Below, one piece after another: positions 27,904 through 37,969 of a stretch of 64,000 nucleotides of DNA. The stretch is from the NCBI RefSeq assembly GCF_900078395.1, contig NZ_FKLA01000009.1, forward strand, positions 2,060,614 to 2,124,613, in the 5' to 3' direction. The notes beneath the pieces are model-generated. The model saw only the letters and a program-made list of their open reading frames with translations. It made no database searches and was not told where the DNA came from. The position numbers were made by a program, and so were the translations under genes. The DNA is from Anaerotruncus rubiinfantis (GTDB lineage Bacteria; Bacillota; Clostridia; Oscillospirales; Ruminococcaceae). The first letter of the stretch is position 1. Each line of letters starts with the position of its first letter.

Positions 27904-29205
27904 TTACAGCATATCGTTGCGGACAATATCCTCCAGCGTCTCACGCTTTACCACAACCCGCGCCTCACCGTCTTTGAGCATAACGACCGGCGGCTTGGGA
28001 ATGCGATTATAATTTGACGCCATCGAATAGTTATAAGCGCCGGTCGCGAGCACCGCGATGATATCCCCGACCCGCACATCCTGCAGCGGCATGTTCTCTC
28101 CAATCAGGTCGCCGCTCTCACAGCACTTGCCCGCGATGGTAACCGTATGGGTCTTTGGCTGGGAAGCCTTGTTCGCGACGAGTGCTTCATATTCGGACTT
28201 ATAAAGGGCATAGCGCGGATTGTCCCCCATGCCGCCGTCGATCGAAACATAGGTGCGGACGTTTGGAATCTCCTTGATTGCGCCGACCGTGTAAAGAGTG
28301 ATGCCTGCCGGGCCGGCGATCGAACGGCCTGGTTCGATGACGATGAACGGGGTTTTAAACGAACGCGCCGCGCAGGCTTTTTTGACGGTTTCGGAAACAC
28401 GCTGCATGTATTGGTCGTAGGCGACCGGATCATGCTCCGGCAGATATTTGATGCCGAATCCCCCGCCCAGGTCGAGCATCTCCAGCTCCAGCCCTGTTTC
28501 GGCCTTCACATCGGCCATGAAGCTGATCATCACCTCAGCGGCATGTTCAAACGGCTCGATATCGAAAATCTGCGAACCAATATGGCAGTGCATCCCCAGA
28601 AGATGCACGCCCTTCATCCCAGCAGCCTCTTTGACAGCCTGCATTGCCTCGCCTGTTTCCAGGGCGAAGCCAAACTTGCTGTCGATCTGCCCGGTGCGGA
28701 CAAAATCGTGGGTATGCGCATCGATGCCGGGCTTAATGCGGAAAAGGATCTTTGCCATTTTTCCCTGGCTGACAGCCAGCTGGTTCAAAAGCTCCAGCTC
28801 GGTCAGGTTATCCACCACGATCTGGCCCACGCCGTATTCGATCGCAGCCTGCAGTTCCTGCACCGTCTTATTATTTCCGTGGAAAAAAATCCGTTCGGCG
28901 GGGAATCCCACGCTTTGCGCGGTATAAAGCTCCCCAATGGAAACGACGTCCAAGCCGAGCTGCTCCTCCATTGCGACTTTGCAGACCGCTTTGCAGCAGA
29001 ATGCCTTGCTCGCGTAGGTCACAAGCCCACGGCCGCTGTAATATTTGTTGATCGACTCGCGATAGCTCTCGCAGGCACGGCGGATCTCATTTTCATCCAT
29101 CACGTAGAGCGGCGTCCCATAGGTCTGCGCAAGCTCAACTGTGTCGCGCCCGCCGATGGTCAGGTGTCCAAGGGAATTGACTCCCAGGCAGTCAGAAACA
29201 AACAT
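27904..29205 (-). CDS. lysA: Diaminopimelate decarboxylase
   Basis: 433 residues; last step of lysine synthesis. PLP lysine K67 in TYASKAFCC; the glycine-rich DLGGGFGIKY and the second-subunit motif CESGDLIGE (here KCCESGDLIGEN) are present, as is the HIGSQI segment. Start chosen as ATG at 29205, nine bases after AAAGGA; the ATG two codons earlier is too close to the site. Confidence 0.96.
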   Translation of the reverse strand: MFVSDCLGVNSLGHLTIGGRDTVELAQTYGTPLYVMDENEIRRACESYRESINKYYSGRGLVTYASKAFCCKAVCKVAMEEQLGLDVVSIGELYTAQSVGFPAERIFFHGNNKTVQELQAAIEYGVGQIVVDNLTELELLNQLAVSQGKMAKILFRIKPGIDAHTHDFVRTGQIDSKFGFALETGEAMQAVKEAAGMKGVHLLGMHCHIGSQIFDIEPFEHAAEVMISFMADVKAETGLELEMLDLGGGFGIKYLPEHDPVAYDQYMQRVSETVKKACAARSFKTPFIVIEPGRSIAGPAGITLYTVGAIKEIPNVRTYVSIDGGMGDNPRYALYKSEYEALVANKASQPKTHTVTIAGKCCESGDLIGENMPLQDVRVGDIIAVLATGAYNYSMASNYNRIPKPPVVMLKDGEARVVVKRETLEDIVRNDML

Positions 29206-29286
29206 TGTCATCCATCCTTTTGTGTGTATATCTAACCGGCTGCTCGAATGACTCCTTTGGCATCCGCGCATCGCGTTATACTGTGG

Positions 29287-29892
29287 TCATTCGGGGAAGT
29301 CTCCGGCGCAGTCCGCTTCAATCTCCGCGATGATCGCTTTGACCTCTGTGACGCCGTCTCCCTTTTCCGCTGAAAACGGGATCATCGTAATCTGATCGGC
29401 GTACGGCAATTCTTCCCGTAAAGCGTTTAAGCGGTCCTGCTGCTGCTTCGCACTGAGTTTATCCTTCTTGGTCAGGATCACCACAAACGGGATCTCACGG
29501 TCAATCAGGAAGTTGACCATCGTAAGGTCGTCCGCCGTCGGCGGATGGCGCATATCGACCAGTTGGAACACCAGCTGGAGGTTGCGCTCCTGCGCAAAGT
29601 AGCCCTCAATCAGTTCGCTCCAGCGGCGCTTCTCCCCTTTGGAAACCTTCGCGTAGCCATAGCCGGGCAGATCCGCGAATCGGATACCGTCCGCGTGGAA
29701 AAAATTGATGGTTGCCGTTTTGCCCGGCACCGCCGAGACCCGCGCAAGCTGCTTACGGTTGAAAAGCTTGTTGATCATCGAGCTTTTCCCCACGTTTGAC
29801 CTGCCCGCGAATGCAATCTCAGGCAGGTCGGACGGCGGCAGCTGGTCGGAGGTCCCGAAACTGCGTTCAAATTGTACGTTATGATAATTCAT
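29287..29892 (-). CDS. engB: Ribosome biogenesis GTPase YsxC/EngB
   Basis: 201 residues. G1 GRSNVGKSS (30-38), G3 DLPGYGYAKV, G4 TKKDKL, and a typical insertion WSELIEGYF. Needed for assembly of the 50S subunit. It follows lon by 37 bp on the minus strand, an order (lon-engB) common in Firmicutes. Confidence 0.97.
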   Translation of the reverse strand: MNYHNVQFERSFGTSDQLPPSDLPEIAFAGRSNVGKSSMINKLFNRKQLARVSAVPGKTATINFFHADGIRFADLPGYGYAKVSKGEKRRWSELIEGYFAQERNLQLVFQLVDMRHPPTADDLTMVNFLIDREIPFVVILTKKDKLSAKQQQDRLNALREELPYADQITMIPFSAEKGDGVTEVKAIIAEIEADCAGDFPE

Positions 29893-29929
29893 GGCTGTTT
29901 CCTTTCAAATCCGCGCGCCGGAAATCACC

Positions 29930-32386
29930 TCACTGCGGGATCGGGGTCTGCGCCTTCGGGATCTCCTGCGCGGATTCGACCGGCAACGCGTCGAGCACCG
30001 GCGCGTTTGCCACCTTGTGCGGTTTTTTCACCAGCGCCGCGTCGAGCACGGTGTCAATCCGTTCCGCGGTGATAAACTTGAGGCTGTCGCGCACCATCGG
30101 ATCGATCTCAGCGAGATCCGGCTCATTGTCGGCCGGGATAGCCACTGTCTTGATGCCCGCGCGATAGGCGGCCATTGTCTTTTCCTTGAGACCGCCGATC
30201 GGCAGTACGCGGCCGCGCAGAGTGATCTCTCCGGTCATCGCGACGTCACGGTGCACCGGCGTATCCGACAGCGCTGAGATGAGCGCCGTGCAGATGGTTA
30301 CGCCCGCGGACGGTCCGTCCTTCGGGACGGCGCCTTCCGGCACATGGATGTGGATATCCTTCGTCTTGTAGAAATCGTGCTCCACTCCGTATTTGTCGCT
30401 GTGGGCACGGATATAGCTGATCGCGGCGTGAGCGGATTCTTTCATCACGTCACCGAGCGAGCCGGTGAGCTCCACCTTGCCGGCGCCATCGAGGATCGCA
30501 ACCTCCACCTGCAGCATTTCACCGCCGACAGAAGTCCAGGCGAGCCCGTTGACCAGGCCGACCTCATTATAAGGCTGAATCAATTCCGGCTTAAATTTAC
30601 GCGGACCCAGATATTCGACGATGTTATCGTTTGTAATAACTACCTTTTTCCGCTCGCCCGCGACGATCTGTCTGGCCGCTTTGCGCAAAAGCGACGCCAG
30701 CTCGCGCTCGAGGTTGCGCACGCCTGCTTCGCGGGTATAGTTATCGATCAGCGCATAGATCGCGTCGTCCGCGATCTTCGCCTTCGAAGCGGTCAGCCCA
30801 TGGCGCTTCATCTGCTTTTGCAGCAGATGACTTTTTGCAATATGGAATTTCTCTTCCCGGGTATAACTCGAAAGCTCGATGACCTCCATGCGGTCGAGAA
30901 GCGGTGTCGGGACGGTGTCGAGCGTGTTGGCCGTTGCGATAAACAGCACGTCCGAAAGATCGAACGGCACCTCGATGAAGTGGTCGCGGAAGGCGTGGTT
31001 CTGTTCGGAATCGAGCACCTCCAGCAGCGCCGCGGAGGGGTCGCCGCGGTAGTCGTTTCCGAGCTTATCCACCTCGTCGAGCAGCATCAGCGGGTTCTGG
31101 CTGCCCGCGAGCTTCATCGCGTTCATGATACGGCCGGGCATCGATCCGATATAGGTTTTGCGATGGCCGCGGATGTCGCTCTCATCGCGCACACCGCCGA
31201 GCGAGATGCGCACGTATTTACGCCCCATCGCCTTGGCAATCGAGCGCGCGATCGAAGTCTTTCCGACGCCCGGAGGGCCTACGAGGCAGATGATCTGTCC
31301 CTTGATCTCCGGAGCAAGCTTGCGCACGGCAAGCAGCTCGAGGATGCGTTCCTTGACCTTCTGCAAGCCGTAATGCTCGCGGTCGAGCAGCGCACGCGCC
31401 TTTTTGATATCTATTTTGTCGGCGGTCCGTTTATTCCATGGAAGCTCCAGAACCGTGTCGAGATAACCGCGGATAACACCCGCCTCATTCGAGTTGGACG
31501 GCATCTTCGAGAGCCGGTCAACCTCCTTATTGAGCTTTTCGGTGGTCTCCGCGTCAAGTTTGAGCTTCTCGATCTTTGCGTAGTATTCGTTCTGTTCCTC
31601 CTGCGGGTCCTCCTCGCCCAGCTCGCCCGAAATCGCCTTGAGCTGCTCACGCAGGTAATATTCCCGCTGGTTTTTGTCGATCTGGCCCTTGACCTTCTCC
31701 TGGATATCCGCCTCAAGCGAGAGGATATCGTTTTCCTCTTCGAGGATGCGCGCAAGGATTTCCAGCCGTTTGAGCGGGTCGGACTGGGAGAGGATGGTCT
31801 GCTTGTCCTCCACCTCCATCGACATGTTCCCGGCTATGTATTCCGCCAGGTGCACCGGATCTTCGCTCACAAGCGCGTTGATCACCAGCTCCTTCGGCAT
31901 GCGCGGCGTGAGAAAGCAATATTCCTCGAACAGATCCTTGACGGTACGCATCAGTGCGTCGCACATCGCAGATTTTACGCTGCGGGTGATTTTCAGCGGG
32001 AACGGTTCGACCATCCCCTCAAAATAAGGGGCCTCGCTCACGATCTCCATGCATTTTGCACGGTACATCCCTTCCACCAGCACCCGCCAGGTGCCGCCCT
32101 GGGATTTGATAATCTGTTTGACCTGCGCCACGACGCCGACCTTGTAAATGCCGTCGGCATGAGGCTCATCCTCCCGGATGTTCTTCTGGGCAACGAGGAA
32201 AATCTTGCGGTCCCCGCTCATCACCTTATTGAGCGCAAGGATCGATTTCTCCCGTCCCACGTCGAAATGCAGCACCATCTGCGGATAGAGCACCAGCCCC
32301 CGCAGCACCAGCACTGGCATCTGTACAGGTTCTTTTTTCTCCTGTGCCAATACTTCTGCTTTCTTTTTATCGTTAAGTTCGCTCAT
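29930..32386 (-). CDS. lon: ATP-dependent protease La
   Basis: 818 residues. N-terminal substrate domain (about 22-215, starting PVLVLRGLVLYPQMVLHF), coiled coil, AAA+ module with Walker A GPPGVGKT at 370-377, and a protease domain with catalytic S693 (PKDGPSAGVT) and K734 (GGLKEK). Start ATG at 32386 has GGAGG at the right spacing; the frame is open 68 codons upstream through the promoter and is not used. The C-terminal 40 residues are Ala/Pro-rich. A TTTACA/TATAAT promoter lies 140 bp upstream. Confidence 0.98.
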   Translation of the reverse strand: MSELNDKKKAEVLAQEKKEPVQMPVLVLRGLVLYPQMVLHFDVGREKSILALNKVMSGDRKIFLVAQKNIREDEPHADGIYKVGVVAQVKQIIKSQGGTWRVLVEGMYRAKCMEIVSEAPYFEGMVEPFPLKITRSVKSAMCDALMRTVKDLFEEYCFLTPRMPKELVINALVSEDPVHLAEYIAGNMSMEVEDKQTILSQSDPLKRLEILARILEEENDILSLEADIQEKVKGQIDKNQREYYLREQLKAISGELGEEDPQEEQNEYYAKIEKLKLDAETTEKLNKEVDRLSKMPSNSNEAGVIRGYLDTVLELPWNKRTADKIDIKKARALLDREHYGLQKVKERILELLAVRKLAPEIKGQIICLVGPPGVGKTSIARSIAKAMGRKYVRISLGGVRDESDIRGHRKTYIGSMPGRIMNAMKLAGSQNPLMLLDEVDKLGNDYRGDPSAALLEVLDSEQNHAFRDHFIEVPFDLSDVLFIATANTLDTVPTPLLDRMEVIELSSYTREEKFHIAKSHLLQKQMKRHGLTASKAKIADDAIYALIDNYTREAGVRNLERELASLLRKAARQIVAGERKKVVITNDNIVEYLGPRKFKPELIQPYNEVGLVNGLAWTSVGGEMLQVEVAILDGAGKVELTGSLGDVMKESAHAAISYIRAHSDKYGVEHDFYKTKDIHIHVPEGAVPKDGPSAGVTICTALISALSDTPVHRDVAMTGEITLRGRVLPIGGLKEKTMAAYRAGIKTVAIPADNEPDLAEIDPMVRDSLKFITAERIDTVLDAALVKKPHKVANAPVLDALPVESAQEIPKAQTPIPQ

Positions 32387-32525
32387 TTCGCGACCTCCAT
32401 TTCTAAGGGATCTATCTAAAACCCCATTGCGGGGCAAAATGCAAATTGCCCGGGATTCAGCGCCGACTTGGGCGGCATTCCCGCGCAAAACGCGGAAGAA
32501 AACGGGCCGCGCCCGTTTTGCGTTT

Positions 32526-32554
32526 ATTATAACATAAGATAAAGCGGGTGTAAA
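32526..32554 (-). promoter_or_regulatory. lon promoter
   Basis: TTTACA (32554-32549), 17-bp spacer, TATAAT (32531-32526). The 5' UTR of about 135 bases contains a GGGCAA/TTGCCC dyad but no recognised riboswitch or CIRCE. Confidence 0.8.
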
Positions 32555-32592
32555 CCTTGTGAATCTTTCCGCTATCTTTCCCATATACAAGC

Positions 32593-32616
32593 AAAACCGC
32601 CCGTCCGGGCGGTTTT
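32593..32616. terminator. clpX terminator
   Basis: AAAACCGCCCG and CGGGCGGTTTT form an exact stem with a 2-base centre, 25 bp after the clpX stop. Confidence 0.7.
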
Positions 32617-32640
32617 GACCAGAAATAATCCAAGATAAAA

Positions 32641-33954
32641 TCAGCCTGCCGCTTCCCTGCGAGGACGGACCTGCGCCCGACGGGCAGTATTGATCTGCAG
32701 CCGCTGCGGCTTGCGTTCGGGATTGAGCACCAGTTCCGGCTTGCCGGTCTTATCCACGCAATCCTTGGTGATCGTAACCTTCTCGATCGTACAGTCGGAT
32801 GGCGCTTCAAACATCAATTCTCCGAGCACCTCTTCCATGATCGCACGCAGGCCGCGCGCACCGGTTTTGCGGTTGATCGCCTTGTCCGCAATTGCGGTCA
32901 GGGCTTCCGGCGTGAAGGAAAGTTCAATCCCATCCAGATTGAAAAGCTGCTGATACTGTTTCACCAGCGAGTTTTTCGGTTCGGTGAGAATGGTGACCAG
33001 CGCGTCGCGGTCAAGCTGTTCAAGCACGGTGACCACCGGCACACGGCCGATGAGCTCCGGGATCAGCCCAAACCGGATGAGATCCTGCGGGATAACCTGC
33101 TCAATCAGCTTGTCTTTCGCCTTCGCGTCCTTGAGCGTCGAACCGAATCCAAGCGAGCTTTTGTCGACGCGCCGTTCAATGATCTTGTCGATGCCCTCAA
33201 ACGCGCCGCCGCAGATAAACAGGATGTCCTTTGTGTCGATCTGAATGAACTCCTGCTGCGGATGCTTGCGCCCCCCCTGCGGCGGGACGTTTGCAACAGT
33301 ACCTTCGAGGATTTTCAGAAGCGCCTGCTGCACACCCTCGCCCGAAACGTCGCGGGTGATCGACGGGTTCTCGCTCTTGCGGGTGATCTTGTCAATCTCA
33401 TCGATGTAAATGATGCCCTTCTGGGCGCGCTCCACGTCATAATCTGCCGCCTGTAGAAGCCGCAGCAAAATGTTCTCGACATCCTCGCCCACATAGCCCG
33501 CCTCGGTCAGCGTCGTGGCGTCCGCGATGGCAAACGGGACATTGAGCATTTTGGCCAGCGTCTGTGCGAGCAGCGTCTTGCCGACGCCGGTTGGCCCGAG
33601 CATCAAGATATTGGTTTTGTTGAGGTCCACATCCCCCGCATCGCCAAAATAGATCCGTTTATAGTGGTTATAGACCGCGACAGCCAGCGATTGCTTGGCA
33701 CGATCCTGCCCGATCACATATTCATCCAGATGTTCCTTGATTTCGCGGGGTTTCAACACGTTGATCTGCTGCTCCTGCCGCTGCGGCCGGGAGGAACGCG
33801 AAGCGGGCATGTCGTCCTCCAACACGCTCTGACAGAGCTCGACGCACTCGTTGCAGATGCATACCCCCGGCCCGGCGATCAGCCGCTGGACCTGGTTTTG
33901 CATCTTTCCGCAGAAGGAACAGCGCAATTCCCTTTGATCTTCCATCTTTGCCAT
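32641..33954 (-). CDS. clpX: ATP-dependent Clp protease ATP-binding subunit ClpX
   Basis: 437 residues. Zinc finger C12, C15, C34, C37; Walker A GPTGVGKT; pore and sensor motifs are intact and the ClpP-contact loop IGF is replaced in place by SLGFG-like sequence (SSLGFGSTL). Unfolds substrates for ClpP. AGGAGG precedes the ATG. Downstream of clpP with a 78-bp gap that holds a hairpin. Confidence 0.97.
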   Translation of the reverse strand: MAKMEDQRELRCSFCGKMQNQVQRLIAGPGVCICNECVELCQSVLEDDMPASRSSRPQRQEQQINVLKPREIKEHLDEYVIGQDRAKQSLAVAVYNHYKRIYFGDAGDVDLNKTNILMLGPTGVGKTLLAQTLAKMLNVPFAIADATTLTEAGYVGEDVENILLRLLQAADYDVERAQKGIIYIDEIDKITRKSENPSITRDVSGEGVQQALLKILEGTVANVPPQGGRKHPQQEFIQIDTKDILFICGGAFEGIDKIIERRVDKSSLGFGSTLKDAKAKDKLIEQVIPQDLIRFGLIPELIGRVPVVTVLEQLDRDALVTILTEPKNSLVKQYQQLFNLDGIELSFTPEALTAIADKAINRKTGARGLRAIMEEVLGELMFEAPSDCTIEKVTITKDCVDKTGKPELVLNPERKPQRLQINTARRAQVRPRREAAG

Positions 33955-33996
33955 GTGGGAAACCTCCTACCTGGTATCTGACTTTAAACAGCACAA

Positions 33997-34027
33997 ATGT
34001 GCAGCGCCCCAAACGGGCGTTGCACAT
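33997..34027 (-). other. Hairpin between clpP and clpX
   Basis: ATGTGCAACGCCC and GGGGCGCTGCACAT pair nearly perfectly on the minus-strand RNA, followed by TTGTGCTGTTT. A partial terminator or processing hairpin that could lower clpX relative to clpP. Confidence 0.5.
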
Positions 34028-34032
34028 CTTCT

Positions 34033-34641
34033 TTACCGGTGTGCAATGACCTTGTCGACCAGGCCGTAATCACAGGCCTGCTGCGCGGTCATGAAATTGT
34101 CGCGCTCAGTGTCCCGCTCGATCACTTCAAGCGGCTGACCGGTCTGTTCCGAAAGGATTTTATTTAGTTTCTCGCGGGTGCGGATGATCCAATCGGTGTG
34201 GATCTTCATGTCGCTTGCCTGCCCGCGCGCGCCGCCCGACGGCTGATGGATCATGACCTCCGCGTTCGGCAGCGCCAGACGCTTGCCCTTTGCGCCGGAG
34301 GAAAGCAGAAACGCTCCCATCGAGGCGGCAAGCCCCATACAGATGGTGGACACGTCGCATTTGATATAGTTCATGGTGTCATAGATCGCCATGCCGGCGG
34401 TCACCGAACCGCCCGGGCTGTTGATGTAAAGGTGGATATCCTTATCGGGGTCCTGCCCTTCCAGATAGAGCAGCTGCGCGACCACCAGGCTCGCGGAAGT
34501 GTCATTGACCTCCTCGCAGAGCATCACAATACGGTCGTTGAGCAGGCGGGAAAAGATGTCATACGACCGCTCACCGCGGTTCGTCTGTTCCACTACCATT
34601 GGCACAAGGCTCATCGCCGTGCGTCCGATCTCCAGGCTCAT
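34033..34641 (-). CDS. clpP: ATP-dependent Clp protease proteolytic subunit
   Basis: 202 residues. Catalytic S107 ([11 protein letters not shown]) and H132 (MIHQPSGG); the aspartate lies in [13 protein letters not shown] at 34641 follows AGGAGGT; the 18 extra upstream codons have no site. Forms a tetradecameric barrel with ClpX. Order tig-clpP-clpX-lon-engB is the standard cluster. Confidence 0.98.
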   Translation of the reverse strand: MSLEIGRTAMSLVPMVVEQTNRGERSYDIFSRLLNDRIVMLCEEVNDTSASLVVAQLLYLEGQDPDKDIHLYINSPGGSVTAGMAIYDTMNYIKCDVSTICMGLAASMGAFLLSSGAKGKRLALPNAEVMIHQPSGGARGQASDMKIHTDWIIRTREKLNKILSEQTGQPLEVIERDTERDNFMTAQQACDYGLVDKVIAHR

Positions 34642-34696
34642 AGAAATTACCTCCTGTTGGTTGGTTTTGCCGCAAACCAATCGCTCTATCTCCAAG

Positions 34697-34735
34697 ATAC
34701 CGATGCGGCAGGCCCTCCGCCTGCCGCGCCGGTAT
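34697..34735 (-). other. Hairpin between tig and clpP
   Basis: ATACCG-GC-GCGGCAGG then CCTGCCGC-AT-CGGTAT: a long GC stem with an internal 2x2 loop and no U-tract. Possibly an mRNA stability or processing element. Confidence 0.45.
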
Positions 34736-34747
34736 GTAAAATGCTGA

Positions 34748-36139
34748 TTATTCCGCCTCGGCAGGAGCTTCCGCCGCTTTTGCTTTTTTTGCTCTGGGTT
34801 TCGAGGCCTTTTTCGGCTTCTCCTCCGCCGCCGCTTCCTTCACGGGTTCGTCTTTGACTTCCTTGATCACGGCCGCGTCACGCACCAGGTCGATCGCCTT
34901 GTTGAGCGCGAGCTCCAGCTTGATCTCCTTTTCCGGGATGTACTGCTTGACTTCATCGGCCTTCATGTTATAATTTTTCGCGATCTTCTCGATCTCCGCG
35001 TCATACTCTTCCGCAGTCGGCTCAATGCCTTCCAGCGCGACGATCTTCTCGAGCGCAAGCCGGGTCTTGACCTGCGCCTCGGCCTGGTCTGCGAAGGTCT
35101 TGCGGAAGGAGGCAAGCTCCATTCCGGTGTACTGCAGGTAGGTCTGCAGGTTCATGCCCTGCGACTGCAGACGGTAATCGAAATCGCGGATCATCTCATC
35201 CACACGGTGGTCATACATGCACTGCGGGATATCGGCCTGCATCTTGGCGACGACCGCTTCCATCAGCTTATTTTCCACCTCGGCCTTGCTCTGCTCGTCC
35301 TTGCGTTCCTGGGCTTTGGCGCGCAGATCGCCCTTCAGCTCATCGAGGGTATCGAACTCGCTGACATCCTTTGCAAACTCGTCATCCAGCGCGGGCAGTT
35401 CTTTGGTCTTGAGCTCTTTGAGCGTGCATTTGAACACGGCCGGTTTGCCCTTGAGCTCTTCAGCATGGTAATTCTCCGGGAAGGAAACATTCACTTCGAA
35501 TTCCTCGCCGGCGTTGTGGCCCGCGACCTGATCCTCAAAACCGGGAATGAAGCTGTTCGAGCCGAGCTCGAGCGGGTAATCGGTGCCCTTGCCGCCCTCA
35601 AACGCGGCGCCATCCACAAAGCCTTCAAAATCGATGGTCGCAATGTCGCCGTTTACAGCGGCGCGGCCCTCGACCGCAATCACGCGGGCGTTCTGCTCGC
35701 GCATCCGGTCGATTTCCTTACCGATTTCCTCGTCGGAAACCTCATAGAGTTTCTTCTCAACTTCGAGGCCCTTGTATCCGTCGAGCGCAACTTCCGGCTT
35801 GACAGTCACGGTCGCCTTGAAGGTGTAGCCGCTTTCTTTGGTGGCTTCCATCACTTCAATGTCAGCGCGGTCGACCGGCTCGATGCCCTTTTCCTCAACG
35901 GCTGCTTCATAAGCTGCTGGATAGGTGGCGTTGATCGCATCCTCAAAGAAGATGCCTTCCCCATACATCTTTTCGATCATCTTGCGGGGCGCATGTCCAC
36001 GGCGGAAACCAGGGACCTGCATTTTTTTGGAATTTTTCTTAAACGCTTCATCGAGCGCCTTGCCGAAATCCTCCGCACTCACGGCGATTTCAAGCTCCAC
36101 GCGTTTGTCTTCATTGGTCTTGACGGAATTGACTGTCAT
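34748..36139 (-). CDS. tig: Trigger factor
   Basis: 463 residues. N-terminal ribosome-binding domain with the signature segment [17 protein letters not shown] (about 44-60), FKBP-type prolyl isomerase domain (about 150-245), then the helical C-terminal domain. The tail after residue about 430 is an added Lys/Ala/Pro-rich stretch ([19 protein letters not shown]) that is absent from E. coli Tig. Start follows AGGAGGAAGTAGAA. Own promoter. Confidence 0.97.
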   Translation of the reverse strand: MTVNSVKTNEDKRVELEIAVSAEDFGKALDEAFKKNSKKMQVPGFRRGHAPRKMIEKMYGEGIFFEDAINATYPAAYEAAVEEKGIEPVDRADIEVMEATKESGYTFKATVTVKPEVALDGYKGLEVEKKLYEVSDEEIGKEIDRMREQNARVIAVEGRAAVNGDIATIDFEGFVDGAAFEGGKGTDYPLELGSNSFIPGFEDQVAGHNAGEEFEVNVSFPENYHAEELKGKPAVFKCTLKELKTKELPALDDEFAKDVSEFDTLDELKGDLRAKAQERKDEQSKAEVENKLMEAVVAKMQADIPQCMYDHRVDEMIRDFDYRLQSQGMNLQTYLQYTGMELASFRKTFADQAEAQVKTRLALEKIVALEGIEPTAEEYDAEIEKIAKNYNMKADEVKQYIPEKEIKLELALNKAIDLVRDAAVIKEVKDEPVKEAAAEEKPKKASKPRAKKAKAAEAPAEAE

Positions 36140-36227
36140 TTCTACTTCCTCCTGAAAAAGTTACTTTACATTTTGCTCCTGCCACTTCTCATGGAGGAAC
36201 GGTTGGCCATAAGCCCGCTATCATGAT

Positions 36228-36256
36228 ATTATAGCAAATATCTTTCCGATTGCCAA
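36228..36256 (-). promoter_or_regulatory. tig promoter
   Basis: TTGGCA (36256-36251), 17-bp spacer, TATAAT (36233-36228) with a TG one base before the -10 (extended -10). Confidence 0.75.
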
Positions 36257-36295
36257 TAGATAAATTGTGAATGAAAACCAGATTTTTAGAAGTTT

Positions 36296-36988
36296 TTACG
36301 TCTTTTCCACCAAAAGCGGATCGAAACGCAGATAGTCGCTGCTGCAAAGGAAGAACCGGATTCCCAGATAGGTCCCGTCGATCGCATAACGGCAGCCGGA
36401 CGCATGGATATGACCGTAGTAGCACCGTTTGATCTTATGACGGACGAGCACATCCAAAATCTGCGGCGACTCGTTCTCTCCATAAACCGGCGGATAGTGC
36501 AGAAACACCACCGGCGTGAACCCGGTCTTTTCGGCTTCGCGGATCGAAGCCTCCAGCCGCATCGCCTCCCGGTTGATGACCTTCTGGTCAGAAGCCTGCC
36601 CTGTCTCAAAAAGCCACCCGCGCGAGCCGCACAGCGCGAGCTCCTCGGACACGACGCAGTTATTATGGAGAATCCGCAGCGAATTTAATCCGTGCGCGGT
36701 AAAAAAGTCCTCCATCTTTTTCATGGTGCACCACCAGTAGTCATGGTTCCCTTTGAGCAGGATCTTTTTTCCCGGCAGCGCCTCCAGAAACTGAAAATCC
36801 GCGAGCGCCTCTTCCAACGAAAGCCCCCATGACGTGTCGCCCGGCAGTACCACCGTATCCTTTTCCGTCACCTTCGCGCGCCAGTTTTCCTCGATGCGGG
36901 CAACATAGCCGCGCCATCCTTCAAAGACATCCATCGCGTGATCCCCCGAAAGGGACAGGTGCAGATCGCCCATTGTATAGACCGCTAT
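36296..36988 (-). CDS. Metallophosphoesterase (calcineurin-like)
   Basis: About 230 residues. Metal-ligand motifs GDLHLS, PGDTSW, KGNHDYWW and a C-terminal GHIHASG identify a binuclear metallophosphatase, probably a soluble phosphodiesterase or phosphatase of the YpbG-like group; substrate unknown. The first ATG (36973) would start the protein inside the first beta strand, with a GAGGGGG site 21 bases away. Family members usually begin a few residues earlier (M-x-x-Y-x-x-GDLHLS). In frame there the codon is ATA (36986-36988), six bases after GAGGGGG, so a rare ATA start is possible. Confidence 0.8.
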   Translation of the reverse strand: MAVYTMGDLHLSLSGDHAMDVFEGWRGYVARIEENWRAKVTEKDTVVLPGDTSWGLSLEEALADFQFLEALPGKKILLKGNHDYWWCTMKKMEDFFTAHGLNSLRILHNNCVVSEELALCGSRGWLFETGQASDQKVINREAMRLEASIREAEKTGFTPVVFLHYPPVYGENESPQILDVLVRHKIKRCYYGHIHASGCRYAIDGTYLGIRFFLCSSDYLRFDPLLVEKT

Positions 36989-37024
36989 ATTGGCCCCCTC
37001 GCTTTCCCTATGGTTTGAACGCCC

Positions 37025-37969
37025 CTACCAGCAAATCCCCATTTGCTCGTAACGCGCAAAAAACCGCATCGCATTGCGGTAGAACAGCTTTTCAGTGATC
37101 CCGTTTCCGAAACGGCGGCAGAGCCTTTCATATAGCTGGGGAATCCATCCCACCGACGCGAGCCATAAAGGCATATCCGCCCCGTCGAAATCGCTGCCGA
37201 GCGCGACGGCGTCCTCCCCGCCGAGCAGGAGCATCCGTTCGATATGCGCGGCAAGGCCGTCAAAAGACGGCTCCCCCTCCGGCGCCAGGAACCGGATGTA
37301 AAAATTCACCCCAACCAGCCCGCCAAGCTCCACAATCCGCCGGAACTGGTCATCGGTCAGGTTGCGCGGGTGGTCGCAGACGCTGCGCAGGTTCGAATGC
37401 GACGCCACAAACGGCCGCCGGGCAAAGTCGGAAAGCTCCCAGAAAGCTTTGTCGCTCAGATGGGAAACGTCCACGATGATTCCCGCGTCCTCCAGCGCCG
37501 CCACAGCTTTCCTGCCGAACGGGGTAAACCCCTGCGCCATCGGATCGGCCGCTGTGCCGCCCGCGAGCTCGTTCGCGCCGTTCCAGGTCAGCGTCAGCAT
37601 CCGCACGCCGCATTCCCGCAGCCGACGCACCCGGGACAGTTCCCCGGCCAGCGCCGATCCGCCCTCGACGGTCAGCACCGCCGCGAGCCTGCCCGCCGCA
37701 TTCGCCGCAGAAATTTCCCGCACAGTGCGGGCCTGCGCCATCCGATCCGCATGCTTTTGCAGCTGCCGGCAGAAAAAATGAAAGTTGTCCTCATAGTAGT
37801 CCACGGCGGCCCGGCCCCGCAGATGGTCGGGCATGAAAATCGCAAAGCACTGGGTCCAGACGGCGCCGGGAAGCCGGTCGATGGAAAGCTGCAGTTCCGC
37901 GTTTGCAAGGCCCCTGCCCTGCTGGTTCGCTTCGGTCACTGTATCGCAGTGCAGGTCAAAGAAATACAT
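37025..37969 (-). CDS. Membrane dipeptidase family protein (peptidase M19)
   Basis: 314 residues. The HxD zinc motif is H7-x-D9 (FDLHCDT) at the N-terminus; other family blocks are LTVEGGSAL, LTLTWNGANELAGG, DVSHLSDKAFWEL, ASHSNLRSVCDHPRNL and LGSDFDG. These metallo-dipeptidases hydrolyse dipeptides or beta-lactam-like substrates; bacterial forms are cytosolic. ATG at 37969 follows GGGGGA and overlaps the yraN end by 14 bases. Confidence 0.93.
   Translation of the reverse strand: MYFFDLHCDTVTEANQQGRGLANAELQLSIDRLPGAVWTQCFAIFMPDHLRGRAAVDYYEDNFHFFCRQLQKHADRMAQARTVREISAANAAGRLAAVLTVEGGSALAGELSRVRRLRECGVRMLTLTWNGANELAGGTAADPMAQGFTPFGRKAVAALEDAGIIVDVSHLSDKAFWELSDFARRPFVASHSNLRSVCDHPRNLTDDQFRRIVELGGLVGVNFYIRFLAPEGEPSFDGLAAHIERMLLLGGEDAVALGSDFDGADMPLWLASVGWIPQLYERLCRRFGNGITEKLFYRNAMRFFARYEQMGICW

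Noticed and set aside
30344..32419. Plus-strand frame of 691 codons
   Set aside because: Shadow of lon; GC-rich codons leave the opposite strand open.
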